This document shows, one piece after another, positions 47,289-58,554 of a DNA stretch of 64,000 bases (positions are counted from its first letter, which is position 1; each line of letters opens with the position of its first letter). The notes beneath the pieces were generated by a model. That model was not told the origin of the DNA and did not search any database. It saw only the letters and a list, made by a program, of their open reading frames with translations. The position numbers and the translations under genes are program-made. This DNA is from Rotaria sordida (lineage: Eukaryota > Rotifera > Eurotatoria > Philodinida > Philodinidae), in NCBI GenBank assembly GCA_905250125.1, contig CAJNOL010000093.1, forward strand, positions 62,001 through 126,000, written 5' to 3'.

Positions 47289-47532
47289 CCCTTTGGGGAC
47301 GGGTTTTTTTTCTGTATATTTCGTCATAAATCAATCAACATTTCTATTTTCTAAAAGAACTTATAATCTATTACTGGATATCTGAATAAAATAAACTAAT
47401 TACAATCCAAATTATACCAAAAAACTCTCTGATAAATGCTTTCACAAAAACTAATCTCATATAGGAATCTGCGTGTTTTGAGATGCTAGAGAATCGCCAT
47501 GGCCCCTTAAGGGGCCAACCGTCCCCAAAGGG
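47289..47532. mobile_element. 244-bp piggyBac-like MITE
   Basis: Perfect 14-bp inverted ends, CCCTTTGGGGACGG on the left and the exact reverse on the right, each bounded by TTAA (47285-47288 and 47533-47536). TTAA duplication with C-C-C-T/C-C-Y ends is characteristic of the piggyBac superfamily. The interior (about 215 bp) is A+T-rich without a frame, apart from a G+C-rich perfect hairpin, GGCCCCTTAAGGGGCC, about 25 bp inside the right end. With both ends intact the copy looks movable if a matching transposase exists elsewhere. It lies about 220 bp downstream of the claudin-like gene. Confidence 0.92.
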
Positions 47533-47749
47533 TTAATATTAATTACAAATTTAATGATTGTAACGTAATTAAAAAAAACTGAACCTTGTAAAAGATTTCT
47601 TTTTTTGTTGTTGTTTATTTAATCAAAATAATCATATCAAAAAAAAAAATAATAATAATAAAAATCAAACTGACAAAGTACTTTAAATAAAAAAACAACA
47701 AAGATTATCATTCACCTGAAATTTTTTATAAGTAATAATCAACATTTAT

Positions 47750-48364
47750 TTACTGTTTTCTTAAAGGTATATCGAATTCTCCTATGTTAGGAAATGAATA
47801 ACAACGTCCAGCTGCTATAGAACTTATTAGAAAACTAAATATCGTAAGTAAATGTGCTGTCTGATATAAATTAGCTGCATAATCATTATAATAAAGTACA
47901 TATGCACCTTCAGCCATTCCAGCTAACATAAAAAGACAAGCAAGAAAAAGTCCTATTGGTCCAAATAAATAAAACCATGCTGGTAAACCTTCGACGGTCA
48001 TTAATAAAGTTGCTATTATTCCTATGGAAATAAAAATAATACCAACAATACAAAGACCAGCTGCACTATCTAAATGTTGATTCCATTCAGTTTCATTCCA
48101 TCGTGCATCAATTGGATAATATTGATTAATATTACGATCAGAACTACGATGTTTACAACTTATCAATGTACCATTTGAATATGAATTACATGCATAGAAA
48201 AAATTTGCCGTACTAATTGTATGTCGTTGTCCATCAATTATAACTTGATTACTTTGCCAATTAGGTGTACCAATACCGACACAAGCTAATAATAAAGCAA
48301 TTCCTCCAAACATTACGGAAATCATAATGAATGTTATACTAAGACCGTTACTATTCAAAATCAT
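47750..48364 (-). CDS. claudin/PMP22-like four-helix membrane protein
   Basis: Single exon, 204 aa, ATG at 48364. Four membrane segments at about 8-31, 99-122, 129-152 and 167-187 with a long first outer loop. That loop has W36 and C59/C70 (F-F-Y-A-C-N ... L-I-S-C-K-H-R), the W-x(n)-C-x(n)-C pattern of the claudin/PMP22/EMP superfamily, and two N-x-S/T sites (N64, N90). Claudins set the paracellular barrier of septate or tight junctions; other members are adhesion proteins or channel subunits, so the exact role is open. The lack of the G-L-W triplet before the cysteines makes it a divergent member. The C-terminus is short and lacks an obvious PDZ-binding end. No intron. Confidence 0.78.
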   Translation of the reverse strand: MILNSNGLSITFIMISVMFGGIALLLACVGIGTPNWQSNQVIIDGQRHTISTANFFYACNSYSNGTLISCKHRSSDRNINQYYPIDARWNETEWNQHLDSAAGLCIVGIIFISIGIIATLLMTVEGLPAWFYLFGPIGLFLACLFMLAGMAEGAYVLYYNDYAANLYQTAHLLTIFSFLISSIAAGRCYSFPNIGEFDIPLRKQ

Positions 48365-50244
48365 CTCTAGACTTTTAAATATAAAATTGAAATTAATTTA
48401 CAGAAAAATATTTCTTTTACTTGTTTATTATTTTAATGATCAATTGTTTAATTTAACTGGTTACTAACGATCATTGATTTTTCTTTCTCAATGTCACCAT
48501 TCAAATGTCTTTTCTTCACAACAGAGAAAAAAAAAGATTTTTTTTAACATTCAGTTTGTGGTGAGAATTTTCATCAAATCGAACGCGAAGACAGTTCGTT
48601 CTTGTGTACATATGCAACCTCGTACAAGAGCATATTGTTCTTTTTTTTTCTTGAGTTGTCAATGAGATGCAGATTGAATCATTATTATATAGAGGAATGA
48701 AAAAAAAGACGGTAGAATTTATTATTGATTGAATAAGAAAAACATTATTACACAAGAAATCGATGTTGAGTTGATAAAAAGACTATTTTATAAGCTTCAT
48801 AATTAATGATTTTATATGCCAATAAGAAAAATACATGGTTTGATTTTTTCATAAAACTGAAAAATGTTGAAATTTGTTATTTATTATGGAAAATTCTCAT
48901 TTCAATAATACACTATTAGTGAAAGATAAAAAAAAAATAAGATTATTATGGGTGGAATATTGTTCATTTATTTGTGGAAGAACTGATATGGTCATGTAGA
49001 ATCAATATATAATGCTCCTTTGTTCTATGCATCAATGTTTACATATTAGTAAAATATGCTGATGAGACTTATGTTGATTTCAAAAAGACTATTGAGAATG
49101 ATATTATCTGATGTAAGACATGCATGCATGTATGTTAAAACACCTACGTTTTTATAAAGGAACGTAAGAACATTCAACTATTTTCATACCGTATAAAAAA
49201 AAGCAAGACGTTTATTATTTGTGAAGCATGTTGTGAGTGTTGCGCATAGTTTAATATCAGCTCATTGTTTTACAATGTTCAAGTCTTGAAGGACACATAG
49301 TCTATTACTGTTATGCATCATATTGATCGATTAAATTCTGCTTCTGCAGTTTCTCAAACTTGGTGAACGTTCTTTTCAAACGATCATTCATAGTTCGGAT
49401 ACTATCAATAAAAAGTTATTTAATAGTCGATTTGGTACTCTTTATTACTCATAGTCCTTCAATTGAGTGTTCGCTTAAATTTCAATTATGAATACTTCAA
49501 TATGACGCATTATTTATATAGACCATAGGATTATCACTGTTGTTGAGAAGGGAAGTTAGAAAGCTGATTGAATTTAAAGCAATTATTGGCAATCCGAAGA
49601 TTTTTCGTTGAGCTGAGAAATACTATCGTCAATATTTCAGCCACAATCCAGTATAGAATGATGCATCAGCAAGTTACATTCATTTTTTGTACATATATAT
49701 AAAATTTACATTGCGTAAAATTTATTCAATCTTTTTCGTAGAGAATAAATGAAAAGGAGGAACTCAATAATAGTCAATAGTCGAGACTTTTATATAATCT
49801 TCTTTGAATGATTAGAGATCGACAAGTTCAATTGCAGATTGGATCTGAGAAATTGTTGAAAACGTTCTTTGATCTGTTTGAATAATTTTTGATAAAGATA
49901 CTTTCGATTTTAAGAAGCTCTTGTTCTATTTTTGAGAATGAAACTTCCAGGTATTAATAAATCTTTGTTCTGTTATCGAAATACTGTTCCTAAAACAGAA
50001 CAAAATTTTTTGAATTGGTAGAAGAATCATTGAAATAGATTTTGAGATACGATCTGATCTGTTCAAACAGGCAAAAACCAATTTTCATCAGCTTGCTATG
50101 CTATCTAGTATGGCAAATGCAAGATATACTAATTAAGATGTATCGAAACACATTGAAATAAACAACAAGATGCATTTACACGCAAAAATAAAGTTTTTTT
50201 TTTCTAAAAATTAGCGTTAGAACGCTGTTGTGTACATTTTTTTC
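48365..50244. other. 1.9-kb intergenic region, nothing recognised
   Basis: A+T-rich, with overlapping chance frames near 48474-48755 on both strands. No inverted repeat with clear ends was seen. Confidence 0.5.
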
Positions 50245-50484
50245 ATGAATGATCTAGAAAAGGGAGAAAAAAAAGATACTGAACCACAAAGAAGTTGTCA
50301 ATATGAGCATGAATTGCAGATGAATATATCTGGAAATGACCACATCCTTTCACATTTCAATAGAATTCATCAAAATCCATTTGTTTTCCTTGCTCCATAT
50401 CCACAATCACACCTCAAAAATAGTAATCAGCAAAAAACGAAGTTCATGAATGAGTATCTTATGAAAAGCAAGAACGAACTATAA
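50245..50484 (+). CDS. possible 79-aa hydrophilic protein, unknown
   Basis: The ATG at 50245 (a GTG upstream is less likely) opens 79 codons, strongly charged: M-N-D-L-E-K-G-E-K-K-D-T-E-P-Q-R, then I-S-G-N-D-H-I-L-S-H-F-N-R-I-H, a P-F-V-F-L-A-P-Y-P patch and a Lys/Asn-rich end. The mix is unlike random A+T-rich translation, and no stop interrupts it, so it may be a real small protein or a first exon of one. About 590 bp upstream of the phosphoesterase gene on the same strand. No family recognised. Confidence 0.3.
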   Translation: MNDLEKGEKKDTEPQRSCQYEHELQMNISGNDHILSHFNRIHQNPFVFLAPYPQSHLKNSNQQKTKFMNEYLMKSKNEL

Positions 50485-51072
50485 TGAGTACTCGTAGAGA
50501 AGAGATTTTTTCATGATTCCTTATATTCATTGTCATATGGATAAATATCCCAAATAGTTAAGGAAGATATATACGACAACTTATTTTGACTATATCATAT
50601 GCGTATCGACGAATCAGAAAAGAATAAATACAAATCAATATTAACTTTGAAGATGACTCATCCTTGAAAAAAGTTGCTCTTTTCTACCCACTATTTGCAT
50701 TACTAACGTTATTACGCACGAAAATATTTGTATTTGAGTGGTTTAATGCATCGATGAGAAAGGTTCGATAGAAAAAAAACAAAGAGCGAAGTCGAAGAAG
50801 CACCTGTGCACAATATTATGAAGCATGCATCACCTTTCACGTGGCCACTATGCATTACCTTTCACTTTTTTTTTCTCTTTAGTTATCATTAGTGACAAAA
50901 TTAGGATATTACTTAAATAAATGCATCGTATACCAATATTGGATAGAGTGTATGACACCATACTGAGTATACCCGTGTTCAAACCAGCAAATTATTCATG
51001 GTGTTCTTGGTGGGTTTTGTTTTTCTCTACGTCATTTTTCTTTCATAGCGACTGATGTCTTGAATTGAATCT
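50485..51072. other. spacer upstream of the phosphoesterase gene
   Basis: About 590 bp. G-C-A-T-x-A-C-C-T-T-T-C-A-C occurs twice (about 50827 and 50852), a short direct repeat. C-T-T-T-C-A-T-A-G at 51041-51049, just before the ATG, resembles a splice acceptor and suggests an untranslated first exon or leader. Confidence 0.4.
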
Positions 51073-51972
51073 ATGTTATGTAGGTGTCGAGTGCCTCGTG
51101 TTCGAGGTCATCCTTTGGCTGTTCTTCATCATCTAACACATGCTCCATACCATGAGATAGAAGAACAACTTCTTGATCAAGATTTGATCGAAAAGATCGG
51201 TTCAGGTACTGAAGCAAATCCTTTTGTTATTTATCGTGATTCACAATCAGTCAATACAACAAATCTTCAACATCTACGTTTCGTTTGCGTATCTGATACT
51301 CATAATAATCTTGACAGAATCGTCATCCCAAATGGTGACGTCTTTGTTCATTGTGGTGATGCAGTTAATCATTATACATGTTGGCGTGATTTACCTAGAT
51401 TCAATGAATTTGTTGGCAAATTACCACACAAACATAAACTCTTCGTCAGTGGTAATCATTGTGTTGTTCTCGATCCAAACCGACCTGATCTCAGTCAACA
51501 GATATTAGAGAACATGACCTATATTCAAGATCAACTGGTTGATATCGAAGGAGTAAGTATCTACGGAAGTCCTTGGCGACCACGAAGGGGTCGTATCTAT
51601 CCATCCGAAGCATTCGGATATGATGCTGCAGACATTCAAGCTGATATTTGGTCCAAGGTTCCTGAAAATATTGATATTTTGCTCACCCACAGTCCTCCCT
51701 ACAGTGTTCGAGATTATGATCCGTCACATGAAGAACGTTTAGGATGTCCAGGTCTCTTACATGAAGTGATCACTCGAGTGAAACCTCGTATTCATCTTTT
51801 CGGTCATGTACATTCAGATTGGGGTGTTAGTGTATACAAGAGCGACGAAAATTCTACTTTGGAACAAAGCAATACGATATTACCTTCACACGATATTCTG
51901 TTCGCCAATTTATCAATTAAACGTTCGAAAAGAATATTTGGTGAACCGGTAGTCATCGATTATTTCTATTGA
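51073..51972 (+). CDS. calcineurin-like metallophosphoesterase (MPPED/UPF0046 type)
   Basis: Single exon, 299 aa. The core starts at residue 68 after a family-variable N-terminus: F-V-C-V-S-D-T-H-N (D75, H77), H-C-G-D (D96), S-G-N-H-C (N128, H129), L-L-T-H-S-P-P-Y (H206) and F-G-H-V-H (H245, H247), a full set of metal ligands for the two-metal site. Length and the extra region S-I-Y-G-S-P-W-x-P match MPPED1/MPPED2 (239AB/239FB), whose members hydrolyse 2',3'-cyclic nucleotides and model phosphodiesters weakly. In most family members the residue after G-N-H is acidic; here it is Cys130. It lacks a signal peptide, so it is cytosolic. Codon use is less A+T-biased than its neighbours (more C-ending codons), which could mean higher expression or a different origin. 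Confidence 0.92.
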   Translation: MLCRCRVPRVRGHPLAVLHHLTHAPYHEIEEQLLDQDLIEKIGSGTEANPFVIYRDSQSVNTTNLQHLRFVCVSDTHNNLDRIVIPNGDVFVHCGDAVNHYTCWRDLPRFNEFVGKLPHKHKLFVSGNHCVVLDPNRPDLSQQILENMTYIQDQLVDIEGVSIYGSPWRPRRGRIYPSEAFGYDAADIQADIWSKVPENIDILLTHSPPYSVRDYDPSHEERLGCPGLLHEVITRVKPRIHLFGHVHSDWGVSVYKSDENSTLEQSNTILPSHDILFANLSIKRSKRIFGEPVVIDYFY

Positions 51973-54120
51973 CGAAGGAAAAATATGTGATTGAACGAAA
52001 CAAAAAAACTTGTTAGCATAGCCTCCTCTTTGGGGCTAAAATGTGAAGTATACATATGTTCTTTAGTCTCAACAAACTAATACAAAATCGGTGCAATGAA
52101 AAATCTCTCACAGACTATAATTCTCTTGCAAGTTAATCAATTAGCAAAGTAAAGATAATTCTCATTTATTTCTGTATTTCGGACAGAATTTTTTTCTTTT
52201 TCTTACGCGTTTATTTTTTTGTTAGCATTGTTGCTATTCACTCGTTATTTTTCTTTTTCTTAATTTAACATTATTATTATTATTATTCTAACCATTGAAT
52301 TAAACGACAAGTAACCTTGTTGTATATATCCATCAAATCTACAGTAGCAAGTCTTAACGTACTATTATATATCTTGATCAACTCACCATCATTAATTTTT
52401 TATGCTGATTATATGATACCTGTGACAAATCAATACATCGTTACCCATCATCTTTGACATCTTGAATATAAGTTTTTATCTGCACAAAAATAAAAAATTG
52501 CACTATTAAAAATGTTGACAAACATATTTCAACCAGTCAAGTTTCAATGAAGACTAGAATTTTCTAGAACATTCAATCTCATGTCATTAATTTCGTTCAG
52601 TTCATTTTTCATAGATTGCTAATGTCTGTAATGAGGAGGAACCGCAAACCTTCGACTTAAAATTTACATTCACTATGTTCTCCGAAAATATATGTGAGTA
52701 TCACAAAATAAAATTATTTCTTGTAAGTAGTTCTATAATAAACATAAATGTTGTCTATAGATTTCAGGAGAGCAGATGGACGAACATTTGATAGAATAGT
52801 GTTTACTGAAATTGCTCTTCCCGATTAAGATCGTCTTTCATCTTAATAATCAATCTCAGCTTCTAACGAATCAATCTAGCTGAAAATTCTTCTAGACATA
52901 GCGACTAGTCTCATTTAGAAGCTTTCAAAATTTCAACTAATTAAAACTTTCAGAAAAAAAATTTTTTTACTGAGAAAGGGAAAATGTCATGAGAAATTTA
53001 ATTAGTTGTTCAGTTTTTGTTTGCAGTGGACCATCGAATCAATCGATGAGGAAATCGTTCTAGTTTATGCAGAAAGTCTTCACCTCCTATAAAGTCACAG
53101 TAATCAAGGAGAAATGGAAGACAAGAATATAAATATATATCCGTCACGTTACATTTTCCATAAAGAAATAGAACGAAAGAACATAAATATATATCTATCA
53201 ATCACTATTTCATGCACTATTTATTTATTTTTATCTTCTGCTTGTTAAGCTACAAATGAATGAATAATTTACGTTTCTGCTGGAAAAAAATCCATTTCAA
53301 TTAGAATTTCTCTTTATAGCGAAAAGTAATATGATTGATATCTCTTTAAGTCTTTTTGACTTCTGCTTGTGAAAGTAGAAATGGATGAAGAATTTTTCTT
53401 TTGTGAATATTCGATTTATTTCGATGTGAATTATCTGACATGAAGTATTCTGTTTAAAAAAAAGCGTTTCTGTTAGAAATAGAATAATTTTCCGCTTTTG
53501 GGAGATATTGTTCAGCCCTCGTAAGAACTGATGTTTTGATTACAATGAACGATAAATTAAAAATATTTCCGTTGGCATGCAACGGCACCAAATGATCGAT
53601 AAATAAAAAAGTACTGTTTGTGATTTTTTTATAGTAAAATTTTATATACGAATCTTGTTTTATGTCTACCAAAATGAATACGTTTTTCTCTTTTTGATAG
53701 TGTGTTTAGATCACATATAGAAAATCTTTTAAACAATAAAAATAGCACTCTATTTCAGTGAAGTACTTAGCAGATAATGTCCTTTTGTAACATCCATTAC
53801 TTTAGATCCTACACACCAATGGAAAATGCTCATTTAGAAAAGAACCTATCAATAAATTCTGTATGAGTTCTCTACACTTGAACATGAGAAGCCAACTTTC
53901 AGGTAAAACCAAATTTGATAAGAAAGAGCTCGTCAAAAACCGGTAATGTCCTATGTCGTACATGCTATTGAGAGAGAACAAGAACAGATAATGCTCAAGT
54001 CAATCAAAAGTAAGCTATCGTATATGCACAAAATTTATTCAAGAGAATGAGTTGTTGACAAAGATAGAGTGCATATTTCATTGCTTTCAATAGAAGTGAT
54101 TTGGAAAATTGATAACTACT
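51973..54120. other. 2.1-kb intergenic region, nothing recognised
   Basis: A+T-rich with a short TTA repeat near 52271. No exon pattern or clear inverted repeat found; the frames at 53010 and 53454 on the minus strand look like chance. Confidence 0.5.
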
Positions 54121-54360
54121 TTAAGCAGAAACACACCTATAAGCACCGAGAGCAGCGTATCCTGGTCGACATGCACATATCCCATTCTGGCACATTGAAT
54201 TGCCGACAAGACCACCACAGTTGCTATTCGAATGACAAGGATAGCCAAGGATACTATCGTAGATAAATTCGGTTGTGGTAATAGTAGTCGGATTGGTAGT
54301 AAAAGGAGCGACGCGAGCAGAAGCCGTTGCAACCAGTGCCAGTAAGAATATGAGCCACAT
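54121..54360 (-). CDS. small secreted Cys-rich (EB-module-like) protein
   Basis: The ATG at 54360 gives 79 aa: signal peptide W-L-I-F-L-L-A-L-V-A-T-A-S-A, a Thr-rich spacer (T-T-N-P-T-T-I-T-T-T), then six cysteines in about 36 residues: P-C-H-S-N-S-N-C-G-G, S-M-C-Q-N-G-I-C-A-C-R-P-G-Y and Y-R-C. The C-x5-C ... C-x4-C-x-C-x-P-G-Y spacing fits EB or EGF-like modules found in secreted invertebrate proteins. T-A-T-A-G-G-T-G-T-G-T near the end could be a donor, so more exons may follow; otherwise it stops at V-S-A. Role unknown: matrix, immune or toxin-inhibitor-like small proteins share this form. Intact. Confidence 0.65.
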   Translation of the reverse strand: MWLIFLLALVATASARVAPFTTNPTTITTTEFIYDSILGYPCHSNSNCGGLVGNSMCQNGICACRPGYAALGAYRCVSA

Positions 54361-57300
54361 GTTCAATCTAGAATATTTAAAACATCGAATCAGACTACAA
54401 TTGTTTCATTGACTCAGGACTTTTTCTTTCAGAATCGCTTCAGTTTATGTTTGATGAGCCTAAATTGCTAACTAATATGCTCCTATTCTTTTGAATATGA
54501 TAATATATGAGAAATTAAAAATTTATGTTCACATAGGATTCTATCTAAAACTTAAACATATTTTAGGTGGGTGAGAGAGTAATATTTCGAATTGAGACTT
54601 GCGCTCATTATTTGAGGATATTGGTGCAGGTGAGTTTGGATATTCACTTCGATAGCACGCATTTACGCTCCTACATCCATCATTAGATACACTCATATCC
54701 TCAAAAATAACAAACTTATTTTGCTTGAATATATATACGCTATATACATGTATCCTTCGTTTGTCAGATATCATTTGTTTTTGTATGCTTGTTTTTTAAC
54801 ATTAACAAGACGAACAAAATGTCATTTTTTATTTTGATTTAATCCCCTTGTCAATATGTAAGTAATTCAGAATTATCGATTACACAGTTTCAATAATAAT
54901 CCGTAACCTTCAGTGACATTTATGTCTAGTTAAGGCAATGTAATCTATTCTTGTTTCATCGAACTGAAAATGTCTATTTAAGATTTTCTGATTTTCTTTA
55001 TGAATCATCATTTTCAACGTTATATTTTCCATACATGATCATGTAGTAAAAATCGTTGTAGGAATGCATAATATATTAATAGTAATACGTACGCTATATA
55101 AGCGAAGAAATGCAATCGATTGATAATTATTCCATTAATAGAATGAAAAGAATATGTTCTTTTTTTTGTGATCAGAGAGAAATAGAAAGATAATTTTGGT
55201 AAATTTAAATACCCGTAAAATTGTAGCATCAATTCAGGAATCGACTAAATTGAAGTGATGTAAATGCCAATGTACTTCTGACTATCGCATCATAATGCTT
55301 TGAACATTTTTTTAACATATCCATGGCGACTAGACCTCTCTCTTTCGATATTCTTTGGACCAAATGATTAATAACTCTAGTTTTTCTTTCTCGACTTCAG
55401 GCACGCTTAGTCGTTCACTCTCTTTGTTGATTGCCTTTGTCGAAGAGCATTGAACTTCCTATCGAGGAATATTCTCTTTGGTGGTGGAGTACGTGGTTGC
55501 AAATTCACGTTCTTCACTACTATCGATTGAGGATATGAATAGGTGCATGCTGTGGGTGTGAATAAAAGAAAGATCCTCACACACTCGCATATCATACACT
55601 CTGATCCATATCCGCAATTATACAGATATCTCTTCCAGCATAGATTATTTGCGTTCTTGACTAGCGTTGAGAATCTAACAGTTTTTAATGTATAGATGTA
55701 GTTAGAATAGCATGATTGTGCAGCACTGTTTTTCGAAATAGTCAAATAATCATTGAAAACTAACACATCTAAATTGTTCTACGCTCTAATTGTTTATCTG
55801 CTCATAGTTGATCCTTGATTTGACCAAACAAGGAAGTCAAAAAGAAAATCAAAGTTTTTGCTAGAAGTCGTTGTACTGGTTTGGACACGTCAACATCACT
55901 GAAACTGATGAAACAAGCTACTCAACAGCGCATTAAGTTAATTATTATGGACTTATCGTGCAAAAGCAAAATACTACCATATTGCGTATCATCCAAAAAA
56001 TTAATCAAGTTCAAACAAAACCCCATGCTGATCATGACTATGCTTATTTTAGAAGCATTCACTTTGTCTGTTTTGTGAAACACGATCTAAAAGGAATGTT
56101 GAAGTATATAGGGTAGAAATTTAGACTTCCTTCTCCACAGCTCGTGCCAGACACTCTGAGAACCCATCATAGATTGTAACAGATATTGTTGATATACTAT
56201 CAAAGACCGTATATAAACAACGCGTCGTTCTAATATAGTTTCAGAATGACTATTAAGAATAATAATGAAAATAAATCTGTTCGAGTTTATTGTGGGATAA
56301 CTATTAAGACTGGTTTTATTAAACAAGAATATAAAGTAGACTTGCAATTTTTATTTGCAACATTTACTTATAATTACCTCAGAAAATTTATGATAAATTC
56401 GATAATAGCAAAGGAAAAGTAAATCTACTAGTAGATAATAATAGAAAGCTGGACAAATTTATCAGATCAAGATAGATTTTATGTCTTTTCCCTATCATGC
56501 CAAGACTTTAGCGTATATCAAAAAGTCATTTCAGTAACCAACTCAATTCTCTATTGAATGTATTGTATATACCAACATTTTACTGAAAAATTATGAGTAA
56601 AGCTTCTAAAAATCTGAAATATGTAGCTTAAAGACCCTAGAAGAATTTTTTAGAAATGGTACTTCTGATAATATCATCTTAAAGTGCATACAATTGTGAA
56701 AAATACGAGTGTTCGCTGCTATTTATATGGCATTCCCTGTGAAAAGCTGTTAGCACAATCTTTGCATGATAAAAACGTGAAACACGATGTTCCTATTGTT
56801 ACTAATCACGCGAATATTCTTTTCTTCGATATGCCTTGGAACCTATTTATTCATAATTTTTTACTTAATCCTCTAGAATTGCAACAAGAAAGCAGTTGAT
56901 ATATTCTTATGAAATTTTAGTGATATATGATCTCTAATCGTGTATCAAAAGGTCTGTCACGATCTGTGATGAGTCACGTGACCGTCCGTCACAGTCTGTG
57001 GAAGGAGAGGATGAATTCAACTTTCTACTCTATATACTTCAACACTCCTTTTAGATCATGTTTTATAAAACTACAAGCCATACAAGAAACGAAAAAAAAA
57101 ATACAAAATTTACCGAAGTATTCCTGAAAAATTCACAGATAAACGACTTCATTCTTTCTTCGCGATGTTTGTAATTTTTTAAAAGAAAGTCATACAAAAT
57201 GTAGCAATTGTTCATTGTTTTTTAGAATTTTTGTGCACTTTTAGATGTTACGCATAAAAAATAATCATCTTCAAACACTGAAATCTATCATTTTCAGTGT

Positions 57301-57690
57301 TTGAGAAACCTTATATCCTCATAGAGAACTTCTTTGGTTAATCAAATCACCATTTGGATTAGAATCTAGATGCTTGGCCTTATAAAAAAAAACACATCAA
57401 AAATAATTATATTTGTCTTATTATTTTACCCAATACTGTATATTCGTTAAAACATACTAGAACGACGACAGTTCGATAGCAATTGAGAATATTAAGATAT
57501 TATTTCCAATTCTATGACATTTCTCATTTAAATTTAATAGAAACTTGTTCAGATGATTTATATTTGGGAAGACGAAAAATGAATAATATTCTTTCTTTTT
57601 CTGCTAAATATAAATTTTATTAATAAGAAAACACACATTTACAAATAAAGCAAAAAAAAAACCAGCAAAAAAATATAATCCTGATAAATT
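54361..57690. other. 3.3-kb region without a recognised gene
   Basis: Several open frames of 65-119 aa occur (55407-55766 minus, 55881 and 56684 plus, 56087 minus) and some have Cys- or charge-rich composition less random than usual, but I could not connect them by splice sites or match a family. A perfect 10-bp palindrome GTCACGTGAC lies near 56983 in a G+C-richer patch where G-T-C-A-C and C-T-G-T-x-A-C words recur. Could be relic genes. Confidence 0.4.
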
Positions 57691-58554
57691 TTAAGCAATT
57701 GTTGCTAATCTATAACCTTGTCTATATTCTCGAGTTTGAATATAATAAGCAATACAACCAATAAATAATAATATTCCGACAATAGTAATTGTTCGTATAA
57801 AAATTATTTTATGTAATTCATCTAAATTTTTTTGTATTTTATTAATTATTATTTTTTCTGTATGATTTTTTTCTAATATTGAATTATATTTAACTTGATT
57901 AGTACAATGATTTTTTATACATTGATAATCATTTGAATATTCTCCATGTGTTTTAATATGTATATAAACTGGATTTGTTGATAATTTATCATTACATTGT
58001 GATTTTCCATAACTAAGATTTTTTAATTCATCATAAATAATAAAACATAAATAACTTTCACATTGATTTATTATTTGTTTTGAATTACATATATTTGATG
58101 TACTACTTGAATTTTTCCATAAGGAAATAAAACTAGTATGTAATGAATTATTATTTGTATCGAGTAATTGTTTAGCCCATTTATTAAGAAAATTTTTATC
58201 ACAGAAATTTTCTGATAAACAAGTATAATCAAGATAACTTATAATTGATTGAATTTCATTTTTATAAAAATTTATTGTTGAACCAAATTCAATATTTGTT
58301 TTATAATGATTAATTGGTGAATTAAATTTTATAATAACATAATTATTTTCATTACTATTATAATCTACTGTTATTCGAACATGACAATAAGAACTATTTG
58401 ATATAATTTGATTTTCAATATTAAGTAAAATAGATGAAAAATTATTCCAATTAAATTCATTTCGAGAAAAATAAAATGAACCATTTGAATGACAAATTAG
58501 AGCATGAAGATTTTGAATGGAAATAAAAAGAAGAAGAACAAACATCTTCAACAT
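57691..58554 (-). CDS. type I single-pass membrane protein, unknown family
   Basis: Single exon, 287 aa from the ATG at 58554 (the frame extends eleven codons further only from a TTG). Signal peptide M-L-K-M-F-V-L-L-L-F-I-S-I-Q-N-L-H-A; an Asn/Ser-rich outer part of about 230 residues with about ten cysteines (for example C-L-S-E-N-F-C, N-I-C-N-S-K ... Q-C-E-S-Y-L-C, Y-Q-C-I-K-N-H-C) and many N-x-S/T sites; one membrane helix at about 250-272 (I-T-I-V-G-I-L-L-F-I-G-C-I-A-Y-Y-I); a 15-residue basic tail with Y-R-Q-G-Y-R-L. The even cysteine number suggests a disulphide-bonded ectodomain such as a receptor or adhesion protein. I do not recognise the fold. No intron. Confidence 0.75.
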   Translation of the reverse strand: MLKMFVLLLFISIQNLHALICHSNGSFYFSRNEFNWNNFSSILLNIENQIISNSSYCHVRITVDYNSNENNYVIIKFNSPINHYKTNIEFGSTINFYKNEIQSIISYLDYTCLSENFCDKNFLNKWAKQLLDTNNNSLHTSFISLWKNSSSTSNICNSKQIINQCESYLCFIIYDELKNLSYGKSQCNDKLSTNPVYIHIKTHGEYSNDYQCIKNHCTNQVKYNSILEKNHTEKIIINKIQKNLDELHKIIFIRTITIVGILLFIGCIAYYIQTREYRQGYRLATIA

